A model generated the notes under the pieces. It searched no databases. It was given only the letters and a program-made list of their open reading frames with translations, and was not told the origin of the DNA. From an uncultured Campylobacterales bacterium (GTDB lineage: Bacteria > Campylobacterota > Campylobacteria > Campylobacterales > Arcobacteraceae), in contig CANNFB010000019.1 of the NCBI GenBank assembly GCA_947503785.1, positions 1-41,284 of the forward strand: DNA of 41,284 nt, given 5' to 3'. Positions 16,810-26,308 of the stretch are shown here, piece after piece. The translations under genes were made by a program, and so were the position numbers. Each line of letters begins with the position of its first letter. The first letter of the stretch is position 1.

Positions 16810-18996
16810 CTATACTTTTATTGAAAATATTGCACCTTGCTTAGAGTTTTTTACACCTATTTCTCCATTCATTTTCTCTTCAATTATAAGTTTAGTCATA
16901 TAAAGTCCAATACCTGTTCCATAGTCATATTTTGTTGTAAAATATGGATCAAAAATTTTATCTATAATTTCTTTATCAACTCCCCTTGCATTATCTTCAA
17001 TACAAAGTTTTGTTCCTTTATCATCATCTAAATAAATTTTGATTTTAGGATTTGCTATTTTTCTATCTATTAAGATGTCTTTAGCATTTGAAATAATATT
17101 TACAATAGCTTGCGAATATTCACTTTTATATCCTATGATTTTATAATCTAAATCTATAGAAAAAGAAATCTCTATATTATAATGTTGTAGTGTTGCTTTA
17201 ACAATATTTATAGCACTAGAAACTGCATCTATTATTAAAAACTCTTCTTTTTTAGAGTTTGGATTAAAGAAATCTCTAAAATCATCTATAGTTCTTGACA
17301 TATATTCTAATAAATCATTTGCTTCATATACTCTATTTGAAAGATACTTTTTATCTAACTCTTTATAATCATAAGCTGATTCTATATCCCAAAATAAACC
17401 AGATATTTGAGAAAGTGGTTGTCTCCATTGATGTGCTATATTTCCAATCATTTCACCCATTGCAGCCATTTTAGATTTTTGTATAAGCATTTTTTCTTGT
17501 TTTATTTTTTCTTCTTTTAATAAGGTTCTTTCGCTAATATCACGTAAAGAAGCAAAAAGTAAATCTTGATTTTCATAAGAATAAATAATCATATTTAATT
17601 CTACTGTTTTTATTTCATTGTTTTTTGTAAATAGTTTTATTGTTTTAAATAAAGACCTAGATTCTAAAACTTCTTTCAACTTTAAGTCTTTAAACAATTT
17701 GAAAAAATCTTCATATAAAATCTCTTTTGATTGATATCCTGTTGTTTTAAGGGCTGTATTATTAAGGCTTAGCATATACGCTTTTTCTTCTTTTATTTCT
17801 GAGATTATATATCCATCATTGCTATAGTTGAAAAGTAGGGCGTATTTCTCTTCATTTTGTTTTACAATTTTTCTATATTGGTTAAAAAGTTTTTCAATTT
17901 TTCTTGTAAAGCCTAAAGAAAATATAAAAAATATTATCGTCATTATAGTAATTATAATAACAAGTTTAAAAATATTGTTATATAAATTGTCTAAAGAAAT
18001 TACTCTTTCTTTTTCAATAATACTATTTATATGAGATAAGTTTACTCCCATGCCTATAAAGTAACGTAAGTGCTTTACGAAGGTTCCATATAAAAGTTTA
18101 TTATGATTTTCATAATAAATATAATCATTACCTTTGTAGTTCGTTTGAATTAATAAATCTTTAATTGCCTGAAGCTCATTTTTATTTGAAATGATTTGTT
18201 TTTGAGTTATAAGATCACTATTTGTAGTTATATTATTCAAACTATTGATTTTATAAATAAGGACAAACTCTTCAATATTATAGTTTTGATTAAATATTTT
18301 TTTTATCATTCTGTTTTTTAGTTTTTTCTTTTCAACTTCTAAAAAACTTCCTGAGCCTATTATTATTCCAAGCTCTTTTATGTGCCTTGAGTATGTAATC
18401 TTTTTTGCTGTTATATTACTTTTTGGTTTATACCAAAAATATTCTATAAAATTTTGCGTGTTTTTTTTAGAATTAATCATTTCATTTATAAATTTAAAGC
18501 CATTAATATCCTCAAAATCTAAAAAAGATTGATTTTCATCTGTAGGATTTTCACTATTTAATATTAACCTACCTTTCGTATCTAAAATAAAATAGTTTAT
18601 ATCACTTTGTTTTTTTGATATTTGATTTATTGAAGTTTTTATAAAGTTAATTTGTTCTTGTTTTGATAGATTTTTTGTCTTTTGATATAAAGAACTTGCA
18701 AGATTAAAAGCAATAATAGATTGTTTTTCAATTCTTTCTTTTTTATTGTCTAAAATAGATTCTTCTTCAAACTTAATATCACTTTGCAAGTTTTGAACTT
18801 CAGTTTTTAAATAAAATTTTTCTCTTTCGATAAGTGTGTTTTTAAAATTTTTAATATGATTTTTAAAGTTGCTGTATTCTGTTTTTATAAGGGTTGAACC
18901 AATAACAGTTGCAACAATAATAATGATAATAGTAGAACTAAGTAGTGTTGTTTTCTTGACACCTTGTTCTATTTTTTTTCTATAATTAATCTTCAA
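16810..18996 (-). CDS. Cache-PAS sensor histidine kinase of the tct operon
   Basis: A 728-residue membrane sensor kinase. TM1 is at about 15-37, a large extracytoplasmic double-Cache-like sensor spans about 40-335 (YFILDTKGRLILNS, YFIGMGVNLSHI), and TM2 is at about 340-365. A PAS domain (about 385-490) follows, then HisKA with H522 in GNIAHQWRQPLS, then HATPase with N637 (NIISNAKD), EDNARG and GTGIGLYMTK. The start overlaps the response regulator gene by 11 bases. Because it follows tctCBA on the same strand it probably senses the carboxylate carried by that transporter, as TctE does in enterobacteria, although TctE is not Cache-PAS built. Confidence 0.92.
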   Translation of the reverse strand: MKINYRKKIEQGVKKTTLLSSTIIIIIVATVIGSTLIKTEYSNFKNHIKNFKNTLIEREKFYLKTEVQNLQSDIKFEEESILDNKKERIEKQSIIAFNLASSLYQKTKNLSKQEQINFIKTSINQISKKQSDINYFILDTKGRLILNSENPTDENQSFLDFEDINGFKFINEMINSKKNTQNFIEYFWYKPKSNITAKKITYSRHIKELGIIIGSGSFLEVEKKKLKNRMIKKIFNQNYNIEEFVLIYKINSLNNITTNSDLITQKQIISNKNELQAIKDLLIQTNYKGNDYIYYENHNKLLYGTFVKHLRYFIGMGVNLSHINSIIEKERVISLDNLYNNIFKLVIIITIMTIIFFIFSLGFTRKIEKLFNQYRKIVKQNEEKYALLFNYSNDGYIISEIKEEKAYMLSLNNTALKTTGYQSKEILYEDFFKLFKDLKLKEVLESRSLFKTIKLFTKNNEIKTVELNMIIYSYENQDLLFASLRDISERTLLKEEKIKQEKMLIQKSKMAAMGEMIGNIAHQWRQPLSQISGLFWDIESAYDYKELDKKYLSNRVYEANDLLEYMSRTIDDFRDFFNPNSKKEEFLIIDAVSSAINIVKATLQHYNIEISFSIDLDYKIIGYKSEYSQAIVNIISNAKDILIDRKIANPKIKIYLDDDKGTKLCIEDNARGVDKEIIDKIFDPYFTTKYDYGTGIGLYMTKLIIEEKMNGEIGVKNSKQGAIFSIKV

Positions 18997-19666
18997 TTTT
19001 TAATTTATATCCCATATTTGAAATGTTTTTTATACAATTAAAAGGAATCTTTTTTCGTAAAAAACCAATAGTAGTTCTTAAAGAGTTTAAGCTCATATAT
19101 TCATCTTCCCATACATATTGTTCAATCTCTTCATAACTTACAACTCTAGTCTTATTTGTAACTAAAAGCTTTAAAAACAATAACTCTTTTTTGTTTAATT
19201 CTAAAACATCTTCTTTGAAATAAAAAAGTGAAGTGCTATTTATAAAGTAAAAATCCTTTGCTAATACTACTTTTGCATCTTTTTCTTTTTCTATATCTTC
19301 TATGGCTTTAGTAAGTGCAGGAAGTAGGTTTCTGCTTGTAAGTGGTTTTATAATATATTTTTCTAATCTTAATTCAATAGCTTCTAATAAATAGTCCTTA
19401 TCACTAAAAGCAGTTGAGATTATAATTTTTGTAGTTTGATCTGTTTTTCTGATTTTTTTGCAAAGAGTTATTCCATCCATTTTTGGCATTTGGATATCTG
19501 TTAGAATAATATCAGGATGATATTTTTTATATAAAGCTAAACCTTCTTCTCCATCTTTAGCTTCATATAATTTACTGAACATACGATTTAGAAAACGGGA
19601 GTTAATAGTTCTTACTCCTTCGTCATCTTCTATATATAAAATAGTGTAGTTTTTAAACTTTTCCAT
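18986..19666 (-). CDS. OmpR-family response regulator of the tct operon
   Basis: A 226-residue regulator. The receiver domain has D14/D15, phospho-acceptor D57 (ILTDIQMPKMDG) and K107 (IIKP). The C-terminal winged helix is at about 150-223 (LNKKELLFLKLL, VSYEEIEQYVW, SLRTTIGFLRKK, ISNMGYKL). It starts 23 bases after the tctA stop and overlaps the kinase gene, so transporter, regulator and kinase appear co-transcribed. Likely role: induction of the upstream transporter genes in response to substrate, by analogy with TctD. Confidence 0.92.
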   Translation of the reverse strand: MEKFKNYTILYIEDDEGVRTINSRFLNRMFSKLYEAKDGEEGLALYKKYHPDIILTDIQMPKMDGITLCKKIRKTDQTTKIIISTAFSDKDYLLEAIELRLEKYIIKPLTSRNLLPALTKAIEDIEKEKDAKVVLAKDFYFINSTSLFYFKEDVLELNKKELLFLKLLVTNKTRVVSYEEIEQYVWEDEYMSLNSLRTTIGFLRKKIPFNCIKNISNMGYKLKIED

Positions 19667-19689
19667 GCTTGCCTTCTAAAGGTAAAAGC

Positions 19690-21207
19690 CTAAGCTTCTT
19701 TACCTTTTTTTATTTTAACGAAAAATTCACTAATAAGTGGCATAAGTAACATGATAATTGTAATAATTAAAATACTTAATGTTATCGGTCTCTCCCAAAG
19801 GAAAGCAAATGAACCATCGCTAATTGTTAATGCCCGTCGCAAGTTGTCTTCCATCATTCCACCTAAAATAAATCCTAAAATCATAGGAGCCATAGGATAA
19901 TCAATAATTCGTAAAAATAGTGCAACTACTGCAAATAGTGTCATCATGTAAATATCAAAGTTGTTAAATGTAACTAAATAAACTCCAATTAGTGAAAAGA
20001 ATATAATTAGTGGTAATAACATCTGTTTTGGTATTGTTAATAGTTTTGCAATATATGGAATTAATGGCAAGTTTAATACTAGAAGTACTACGTTTCCAAT
20101 ATACATTGAAATAATTACAGACCAAAATAGGGCTGGATTATCTATATACATTGTAGGACCTGGTTGAATTCCATAAGAAATTAAAGCACCTAAAATAATA
20201 GCAGTAGTTCCACTACCTGGAATTCCTAAAGTTAATAAAGGAACAAAAGAACCAGAACAAGCTGCGTTGTTTGCACTCTCAGGAGCGGCAAGGCCTTTGA
20301 TACTTCCTTTACCAAATCTTAGTTTTTCTTTAGCACTTGCAAGACTTCTCTCCATTCCATAAGCTAAAAATGAAGCAATAGTAGCACCTGCACCTGGAAG
20401 TACTCCAACAAAGAAACCTAAAACAGATGAACGTCCTACTGTTGGTGCCATCTCTTTTACTTCTGCTTTTGTAATTTTTAAAGATCCAATATCTTTTTTA
20501 AGCGCATCTAATTCTTCTTTTGATTGCTTATGATTTTCTAAAATATTCATCATAGCTTCAGATAAAGCAAATGCGGCCATTGCTAAAAGTAGAAAAGAAA
20601 TTCCATCAATTAAATCTAATCTGCCAAAAGTAAACCTAGCAATTCCAGAATCAGAATCCGTTCCAACAGTTGCTAACATAAGACCAAAAATTGTCATAAT
20701 CGCAGCTTTTAAAAACTTACCCTTTCCAGCAAATGCAGCAACTGCAGTAAGACCTAAAACCATTAAAGCAAAGTAGTCAGCCGATTGAAAACTCAAACTT
20801 ACATTTGCTAAAGCAGGTGCAGCAAATAGTAAAAAAACAGCTGCAATAGTTCCACCTGTAAAAGATGAATAAGCTGCAATTGCTAAGGCTTTTCCTGCTT
20901 GCCCATTCTTTGCCATTGGATAACCATCAAAAGAACTAGCAACCGTTCCTGCAACTCCTGGAGCGTTAATTAAAATAGAAGATGTTGAACCTCCAAAAAT
21001 TGCACCATAATAAACTCCTGCAATCAAAATAAGACCAGAAGAGGGCTCCATTCCATAAGTAATTGGAATCATCAAAGCAATTGCAGAAATTGGACCAAGT
21101 CCAGGAAGCATTCCTATAAATGTTCCAGCAAAACATCCAACTGCAACCATCATAATATTATATGTAGTAAAAGCAGTAACTACACCTGTTAAAATACCAT
21201 CCATCAT
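19690..21207 (-). CDS. tctA: Tripartite tricarboxylate transporter, large membrane subunit TctA
   Basis: A 505-residue protein with about 11-12 membrane segments. The TctA signatures are present: GTFIGMLPGLGPISAIALM near the N-terminus, YGAIFGGSTSSILINAPG, and FFVGVLPGAGATIASFLAYG and SANNAACSGSFVPLLTLGIP in the middle, the two pseudo-symmetric halves of the family. It forms the translocation channel with TctB and takes substrate from TctC, driven by the ion gradient. The start overlaps the tctB stop by four bases (ATGA). Confidence 0.96.
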   Translation of the reverse strand: MMDGILTGVVTAFTTYNIMMVAVGCFAGTFIGMLPGLGPISAIALMIPITYGMEPSSGLILIAGVYYGAIFGGSTSSILINAPGVAGTVASSFDGYPMAKNGQAGKALAIAAYSSFTGGTIAAVFLLFAAPALANVSLSFQSADYFALMVLGLTAVAAFAGKGKFLKAAIMTIFGLMLATVGTDSDSGIARFTFGRLDLIDGISFLLLAMAAFALSEAMMNILENHKQSKEELDALKKDIGSLKITKAEVKEMAPTVGRSSVLGFFVGVLPGAGATIASFLAYGMERSLASAKEKLRFGKGSIKGLAAPESANNAACSGSFVPLLTLGIPGSGTTAIILGALISYGIQPGPTMYIDNPALFWSVIISMYIGNVVLLVLNLPLIPYIAKLLTIPKQMLLPLIIFFSLIGVYLVTFNNFDIYMMTLFAVVALFLRIIDYPMAPMILGFILGGMMEDNLRRALTISDGSFAFLWERPITLSILIITIIMLLMPLISEFFVKIKKGKEA

Positions 21208-21689
21208 GAGTCAACTCCTACAAAGTATTCATATATCATTCCTGGGTCTATATATACACCTAGTACATTGTTTAGCAATAAATAAAACCCTATTGAAACA
21301 CCGCTTGAAATTAGTAATATTCTTTTTATATTTTTCTCTTTTAGTAATAAAAATCCAATTGTTAAAAAGATTATAGTTGAGATAATAAAACCTAAAGTTC
21401 TAATCGTAAAGCCATAAAAAATCATTGCTATTACAAAATATAAAGTTGTTTTAAAATCTAATTTTCTTAAATATTCCATTGTTAGAAAATCACTGTCTTT
21501 TTTTACAAAAGAAAGAACTAGTATAAGTAGTGAGATAATTATTCCACCTAATCCTAAATAAAAGGGAAAAGTAGAAGCTGTCATCACTTCAAATTGAGAA
21601 CCTGGCATTTTCTTAATACTAAAAACATTAAAAAAATAAAAGCTTGAAAAAGCTAAAAAAAATATTGAACCTATTGCATTTTTTGTCAT
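21204..21689 (-). CDS. tctB: Tripartite tricarboxylate transporter, small membrane subunit TctB
   Basis: A 161-residue protein with four membrane helices and weak sequence conservation, as usual for TctB. Its place between tctC and tctA with a four-base overlap into tctA gives the assignment. The N-terminal helix (GSIFFLAFSSFYFFNVFSI) and the KMPGSQFEVMTASTFPFYLG segment match the family start. It lies 42 bases downstream of tctC. Confidence 0.92.
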   Translation of the reverse strand: MTKNAIGSIFFLAFSSFYFFNVFSIKKMPGSQFEVMTASTFPFYLGLGGIIISLLILVLSFVKKDSDFLTMEYLRKLDFKTTLYFVIAMIFYGFTIRTLGFIISTIIFLTIGFLLLKEKNIKRILLISSGVSIGFYLLLNNVLGVYIDPGMIYEYFVGVDS

Positions 21690-21731
21690 ATTATTATCCT
21701 TATAATAAGAAGAGCTTACGCTCTACTTATT

Positions 21732-22703
21732 TTATAGAAATCCCATCTCTTTCATTAAAGAACCAATAACTTCTTCTTGTTTCTCTAAAAATGATTTGAA
21801 TTCAGCTCTTGGTTGATATAAGTTTGCCCAACCATTTCTTTTTCTAACAAGTTCCCATTCAGGTGTGTCATACATTTTTCCAATTACATCAGCAAATGCT
21901 TGTGTTTTTTCTTCTGAAAGGTTTGGAGCACCAAAGAAACCTCTCCAGTTTGCAAAAAATGCATCAGCACCCATACTTTTAAAACTTGGAATTCCATCAA
22001 TATCTTTATTTGCAGTAACTCCAATAATTTTAAGTTCACCTCTTTTATGTTTTTCTAATACTTCTCCAAGACCAGTCGATAAAACATCTACTTCCCCTGT
22101 TAATAATCCAGCTAATGCTTTTCCTCCTGCATCATAAGGTACATATCTTACACTTGTTGGGTTTCCACCAGCAGCTTTAAAAATTTGTGCAGCAACTAAG
22201 TGATCCATTGAACCTCTAGAGCTTCCACCTGCAATTTTTACTTTTCTTGGACTTTTTTCAAAAGCAGCTTTTACATCAGCCCATGATTGGTATTTTGAGT
22301 CTTTTTTCACTACTAGTACACCATAATCAGCAACAACAGAAGATACTAAAGTTAAATCTCTAAAAGATTGAGGAAATACACCTTGAAGTGATCTAATTAC
22401 AATTGGAGTTGAATTTACCATTAAAGTATTTTGTTGTTTTTTTGCAGTTTCAATAATATAAGCAATAGCTTTACCTCCACCACCTCCTGACATATTTTCA
22501 AAAGAAGTTTCTTGTACTAAGTTTGATTTTTTTAAAGCTTCACCAACACCTCTAGCCGTACCATCCCAACCACCACCAGCACCACCTGGAATTAAGAAGT
22601 GAACTTTATCAACACTTGAAGCCACTGAAGATGTAGCTAACCCTGCAACTAAACATCCTGCGAATGCAAGATTTTTGTAAACTTTTGTCATTGAATTTTT
22701 CAT
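21732..22703 (-). CDS. tctC: Tripartite tricarboxylate transporter substrate-binding protein TctC
   Basis: A 323-residue periplasmic binding protein of the Bug/TctC family with a signal peptide (about 1-28, cleavage near SVASS). The family core is visible: VHFLIPGGAGGGWDGTARG at the ligand-binding start, ENMSGGGGGKA, AGGSSRGSMDHLVAA, and RYVPYDAGGKALAGLLTGEVDVL. It delivers a carboxylate to TctAB. The particular substrate cannot be read from sequence. AAGGAC precedes the ATG; it is the first gene of the tctCBA-regulator-kinase operon. Confidence 0.95.
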   Translation of the reverse strand: MKNSMTKVYKNLAFAGCLVAGLATSSVASSVDKVHFLIPGGAGGGWDGTARGVGEALKKSNLVQETSFENMSGGGGGKAIAYIIETAKKQQNTLMVNSTPIVIRSLQGVFPQSFRDLTLVSSVVADYGVLVVKKDSKYQSWADVKAAFEKSPRKVKIAGGSSRGSMDHLVAAQIFKAAGGNPTSVRYVPYDAGGKALAGLLTGEVDVLSTGLGEVLEKHKRGELKIIGVTANKDIDGIPSFKSMGADAFFANWRGFFGAPNLSEEKTQAFADVIGKMYDTPEWELVRKRNGWANLYQPRAEFKSFLEKQEEVIGSLMKEMGFL

Positions 22704-22819
22704 AATAGTCCTTTTGTTTTTTGTTATAAGCAGTTTAAAGAAAAAAAATGTAAGAAAAATAAAATTTGATTTTATATTCTTAATTTAAAAAAAGCTCAAA
22801 ATAGAAAATAATAGAAAAC

Positions 22820-22836
22820 TAATGATAAAATCATTA
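22820..22836. promoter_or_regulatory. 17-bp palindrome upstream of the HD-GYP pseudogene
   Basis: TAATGAT and ATCATTA flank an AAA centre, a perfect 7-bp inverted repeat 28 bases before the ATG at 22864, in the divergent interval shared with tctC. It may be an operator or chance in AT-rich sequence. Confidence 0.3.
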
Positions 22837-22863
22837 TCTAATTTATTAGAGGAATATAATATT

Positions 22864-25240
22864 ATGAAAAACTTTTCGATAAAACTAAGAACTAGCATTT
22901 TAGGTTTGTTCTTTGTTGTTTCAAGCATACTTGTGTCTATAACACTTTTAGTTGAATATAATTTAAGTAAAGACATTGCTTTAAATGCAACTAAAAAACC
23001 TTTTGATAAACTATCATTAGATGTAATTGATCATTTAAATACTTTTACAAAAGAAAGTAATAGTTTTATAAATATTGTTGAAAATATTGATTCTCTATCA
23101 TTTTTACCTAAAAAAATGAATCTCATAATTTATTAGAAGTAATAACTTCAACTTTAACTCTTCGAGATTATATATCTTCAATTTATATAGGCTAGGAAGA
23201 TGGAAGATATTATGAGGTTTTAAATCTAAGCAATAATAAAAAGTTTATGAATAAAAAAAAATCTCCAAAAAATTCAAAATGGTTTATAATAAAAATTTTA
23301 TTTGAAAATGGTAAAAAAGTTCAGTATGAAGAGTTTTTAGATGAAAATCTTACTCAAATAGCATCTTTTAAAAAAGATGTTGCTTTTAATCCTAGTACTA
23401 GGACTTGGTATAAAAAAGCCATTTCTTCTTCATTGATGATAAAAACAAAACCTTATTTATTTACATACTTAGAAAAGATTGGGCTAAGTTATGCAAAAGA
23501 AATAAAAAATAAAAAAGGTATTGTTTTAGGTATTGATATTACATTAGATAGTTTGAATAATTTAATAGGGAAACAAAAACTATTAAAAAATAGTGAAGTT
23601 TTTATTTATAAAGAAAACGGAGAAATTATAACATATAAAAAAATAAGAACTTCATCTACTAAACTTAGAAAAAATATTTCTGAACATTATTCACAATTAA
23701 AATCTTTAAATAAAGAGCAATATCGTATAAAAATAGATTCACAAGAGTACTTTCATAATAAATATAAAATTACTAATAGCGAATATTTACAAATTCTTAC
23801 TCCTCTTAAAAGTATAATGAACCCATATATTGAAAAATATATCAATATATTCTTATATCAATTCTTTTATTTTTAATAATTTCTATTCCTTTGATATTTT
23901 TTAGTTCAAATTTAATTATAAAACCTTTAATGAGAATGATTGATGAAAATAAAAAAATAAAAAATAGAGAGTTTGAAAAGGTAGTAAAAGTTGATTTTTA
24001 TATTTTGGAAGTTAATGAACTTTCAGAATCATTATTTGATATGTCAAAATCCATAAAAGATTACCAATTGAGTCAAAGAGAATTAATGGATTCGTTTATA
24101 AAACTAATAGCTACAGCAATTGATGATAAATCAAAGTATACCGGAGGGCATTGTAATCGAGTTCCTAAACTAGTAATGATGATTATAGAAGAAGCGAATA
24201 TCTCGAAAGAGGGTGTTTTTAAAGAATTTAATATAAAAAATAAAGAAGAGTTAAGAGAAATAAATATTTCAGCATGGCTTCATGATTGCGGAAAAGTAAC
24301 TACTCCTGAATATGTTGTAGATAAAGCTACAAAACTTGAAACTATTTATAATAGAATCCATGAGATTAGAACAAGGTTTGAAGTTATAAATAGGGATTTA
24401 ATTATTGAATCATATAAAAAACTAAAATTAAATGAAGATGAAAATACTGTAAAAAAATGGCTTAAAAATGAACAAAAAAGCTTAAAAGAAGATTTTGAAT
24501 TTGTTGCTAGTATGAATATTGGAAATGAATTTATGAAAGATGAAGATAAAGAAAGAATTAAAAATATTGCTTCAAGAAAATGGATGAGATATTTTGATAA
24601 TACTTTAGGTTTATCAAAAGAAGAATTACTTAGATTCAAATCTAGTGATAAAAGCTTCCCTATTCTTGAGAATTTATTGTCTAATAAAAATTGGCATATC
24701 AAAGATAGAGAAGATTCAAGTTTAGAAGAAGATAAGATATATGGATTTAAAACTCCAATACCTAAAGACCTTTATAATTTTGGAGAAATATATAATTTAA
24801 CAATTTCAAGAGGAACTTTAACAGAGGAAGAGCGATATAAAATTCAAGATCATATAAAAATGACAATAAAAATGCTTGAACAATTACCTTTTCCTGATAA
24901 TCTAAAAAATGTTCCTTTATTTGCAGGAGCTCATCATGAAACATTAATAGGTACAGGATATCCTAGAAAACTTGTAAAAGAGCAAATGCCATTACCAGCA
25001 AGAATTCTTGCGCTAACAGATGTTTTCGAAGCATTAACAGCTTCTGATAGACCATATAAAGATAGTAAAACATTGTCAGAATCTATTAAAATACTAAGTT
25101 TCATGGTTAAAGATAAACATCTTGATAAAGAAGTTTTTGAACTATTTCTAAAATCTGGGGTTTATTTAAAGTATGCAGAAGCATATCTTAAAAAAGAACA
25201 AATTGATGAAGTTGATATTAGTAAGTATTTAGAAAAATAA
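22864..25240 (+). pseudogene. Cache-sensor HD-GYP phosphodiesterase, broken by two frameshifts and a stop
   Basis: Three frame segments together make one protein of about 790 residues. Segment one (ATG 22864, AGAGGA before it) has a TM helix and Cache start, and frameshifts near the A7 run 23110-23116. The shifted frame continues (ESHNLLEVITSTLTLRDYIS) to an in-frame TAG at 23193-23195, then resumes through the rest of the Cache domain (FNPSTRTWYKKA, GIVLGIDITLDSL). A second shift lies near 23830-23860, inside TM2. The last frame (to 25240) holds an intact HD-GYP domain: TGGHCNRVP, WLHDCGKVTTPEYVVDK, AGAHHETLIGTGYP, ALTDVFEALTASDRPYK. The family degrades cyclic di-GMP. The catalytic part is intact but lacks its own obvious start. 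Confidence 0.85.
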
Positions 25241-25252
25241 ATTGGATTATAA

Positions 25253-25312
25253 TGGCAGACAATATCGGATTCGAACCGATGGTAGATTACTCTACGTTAC
25301 CCTTCCAAGGTA
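25253..25312 (-). repeat. Distal attachment site: tRNA-Ser 3' fragment (60-bp direct repeat)
   Basis: This matches 31365-31424 over 60 bp with one difference, an A at 25289 where the other copy has G, in the variable-arm loop. It includes CCA, T-arm, variable arm and anticodon region. The match stops just after the anticodon stem, so it cannot encode a tRNA. It starts 12 bp after the HD-GYP stop codon. Confidence 0.92.
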
Positions 25313-25427
25313 ATTTTACAATCATAAATCTAAAATACTATTAGTCCAAGTATGCTTATATATCAACGCTGGAGACATTAAACTAGAGTTGAATAATACT
25401 ACTAGAAAACATAAAAATAACTTAACT

Positions 25428-25907
25428 CTATCTTGTATTGTGTATCGTTTTGTGTATTATTCTTAGATTAGAAGTTAGGTTCATTAATGCATATTGAACA
25501 CCTGAGCCATTTCTAGCATTTAGTAATCCATCAACAACCCATTTAAGAATTTTAACTTTGAACTGAGGGTTTAACCACATAGCAATATCTACGAAGATTT
25601 CAGGTGCAACCCAAGTTCCTTTATTCAACTTACCTCTTTTAATACTTTTGAGTAAACCTCCGTTTTCAGAGGTTTGCTTTTCGAGTAAACCCGTAGATTC
25701 CCGTGTTTGGTTTTCAAGTGCTTCTAGGAACTCATTTGTGGATTCCATTCGCCAATAATCATCAAGCCTTCTCGGAGTAAGTCCCATAGCAACTCTATTC
25801 TCATTAAAGCCATCAACTAAATCTGTTACATTGAACATCTCAGTTACATTTGATTGTCTAACAACAACGTTACCTAGAGTCCTTTCCATAAATACTTCTG
25901 TTTTCAT
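25428..25907 (-). CDS. KilA-N domain protein
   Basis: A 159-residue protein with a KilA-N DNA-binding-like domain, best seen at 97-127 (KGTWVAPEIFVDIAMWLNP followed by QFKVKILKWV). The first third (VRQSNVTEMFNVTDLVDGFN) also fits the start of that domain. KilA-N proteins are phage or plasmid proteins thought to bind nucleic acid. The ATG at 25907 is chosen because AAGGAG lies 10 bases upstream; the frame could start at 25970 but without such a site. The last codons overlap the 20-bp repeat 25439-25458. Residues 66-92 hold a short imprecise repeat (ENQTRESTGLLEKQTSENGGL). Confidence 0.85.
   Translation of the reverse strand: MKTEVFMERTLGNVVVRQSNVTEMFNVTDLVDGFNENRVAMGLTPRRLDDYWRMESTNEFLEALENQTRESTGLLEKQTSENGGLLKSIKRGKLNKGTWVAPEIFVDIAMWLNPQFKVKILKWVVDGLLNARNGSGVQYALMNLTSNLRIIHKTIHNTR
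25439..25458. repeat. Putative integrase arm-type site, left end
   Basis: This 20-bp sequence, TGTGTATCGTTTTGTGTATT, is identical and in the same orientation at 31288-31307, near the other end of the element. Each copy contains TTGTGTAT twice, 12 bases apart. It lies 126 bp inside the left attachment repeat. Tyrosine integrases bind such paired direct repeats through their N-terminal arm-binding domain. Confidence 0.7.
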
Positions 25908-25929
25908 CTTAATGTGTCTCCTTCTAACG

Positions 25930-26151
25930 CTAATGCGTTTCTTTCCAATTCGCTCCAATCTTTGCTTCACCTTCTAAAAGGATTCTAAAGTTGAAATGTT
26001 CAGTCACTTCTAGGAATGACTCTACACATATCTCAGCCACTTTCTCGGCATACTTATCTAACACTTGTATCTGTACTTCATCAAGACCACCCTTGAAGTA
26101 ACTTGACCTGCTGTAACTAAACACAGGAATTGAGTTCTTTTGTATCTTCAA
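25930..26151 (-). CDS. Hypothetical 73-residue protein
   Basis: The open frame ends at 25930, just upstream of the KilA-N gene. The only plausible start is TTG at 26151 (an in-frame stop lies nine codons upstream) and no Shine-Dalgarno precedes it. The product has a helix-rich centre (VLDKYAEKVAEICVESFLEV) and no family was recognised. It lies 22 bases from the KilA-N ATG and could be co-transcribed with it, or could be the tail of a truncated gene. Confidence 0.4.
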   Translation of the reverse strand: MKIQKNSIPVFSYSRSSYFKGGLDEVQIQVLDKYAEKVAEICVESFLEVTEHFNFRILLEGEAKIGANWKETH

Positions 26152-26175
26152 GTGATGATACAGTGTTGTTTCTTA

Positions 26176-26217
26176 TTCTGTCAGAACATATCAGAGCTAA
26201 TATATAGAAGTCTGACA
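26176..26217. promoter_or_regulatory. Inverted TGTCAGA/TCTGACA pair in a divergent promoter region
   Basis: TTCTGTCAGAA (26176-26186) is an 11-bp palindrome, and TCTGACA at 26211-26217 is the exact reverse complement of TGTCAGA at 26179-26185. The pair lies in the interval between the leftward KilA-N unit and the rightward zinc-ribbon gene, where a phage-type repressor would be expected to act. Confidence 0.45.
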
Positions 26218-26308
26218 ATAGCTTTATTGAATTGGAGGAGATGAAGGCTTCAGGATGAGGTACAGAAGAGTTATTGTATACTTGATAAAAACATTAAGGA
26301 TTAGAAAT

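Noticed and set aside
21865-22137. 90-codon plus-strand open frame
   Set aside because: Lies wholly antisense to tctC, whose family match is clear.
24346-24702. 118-codon minus-strand open frame
   Set aside because: Antisense to the HD-GYP domain region; hydrophobic Ser/Leu/Phe composition typical of shadows of Lys/Glu-rich genes.
25253-25312. Second tRNA-Ser gene
   Set aside because: Only the 3' 60 bases are present; the D-arm and 5' acceptor strand are missing, so it is an attachment-site fragment.
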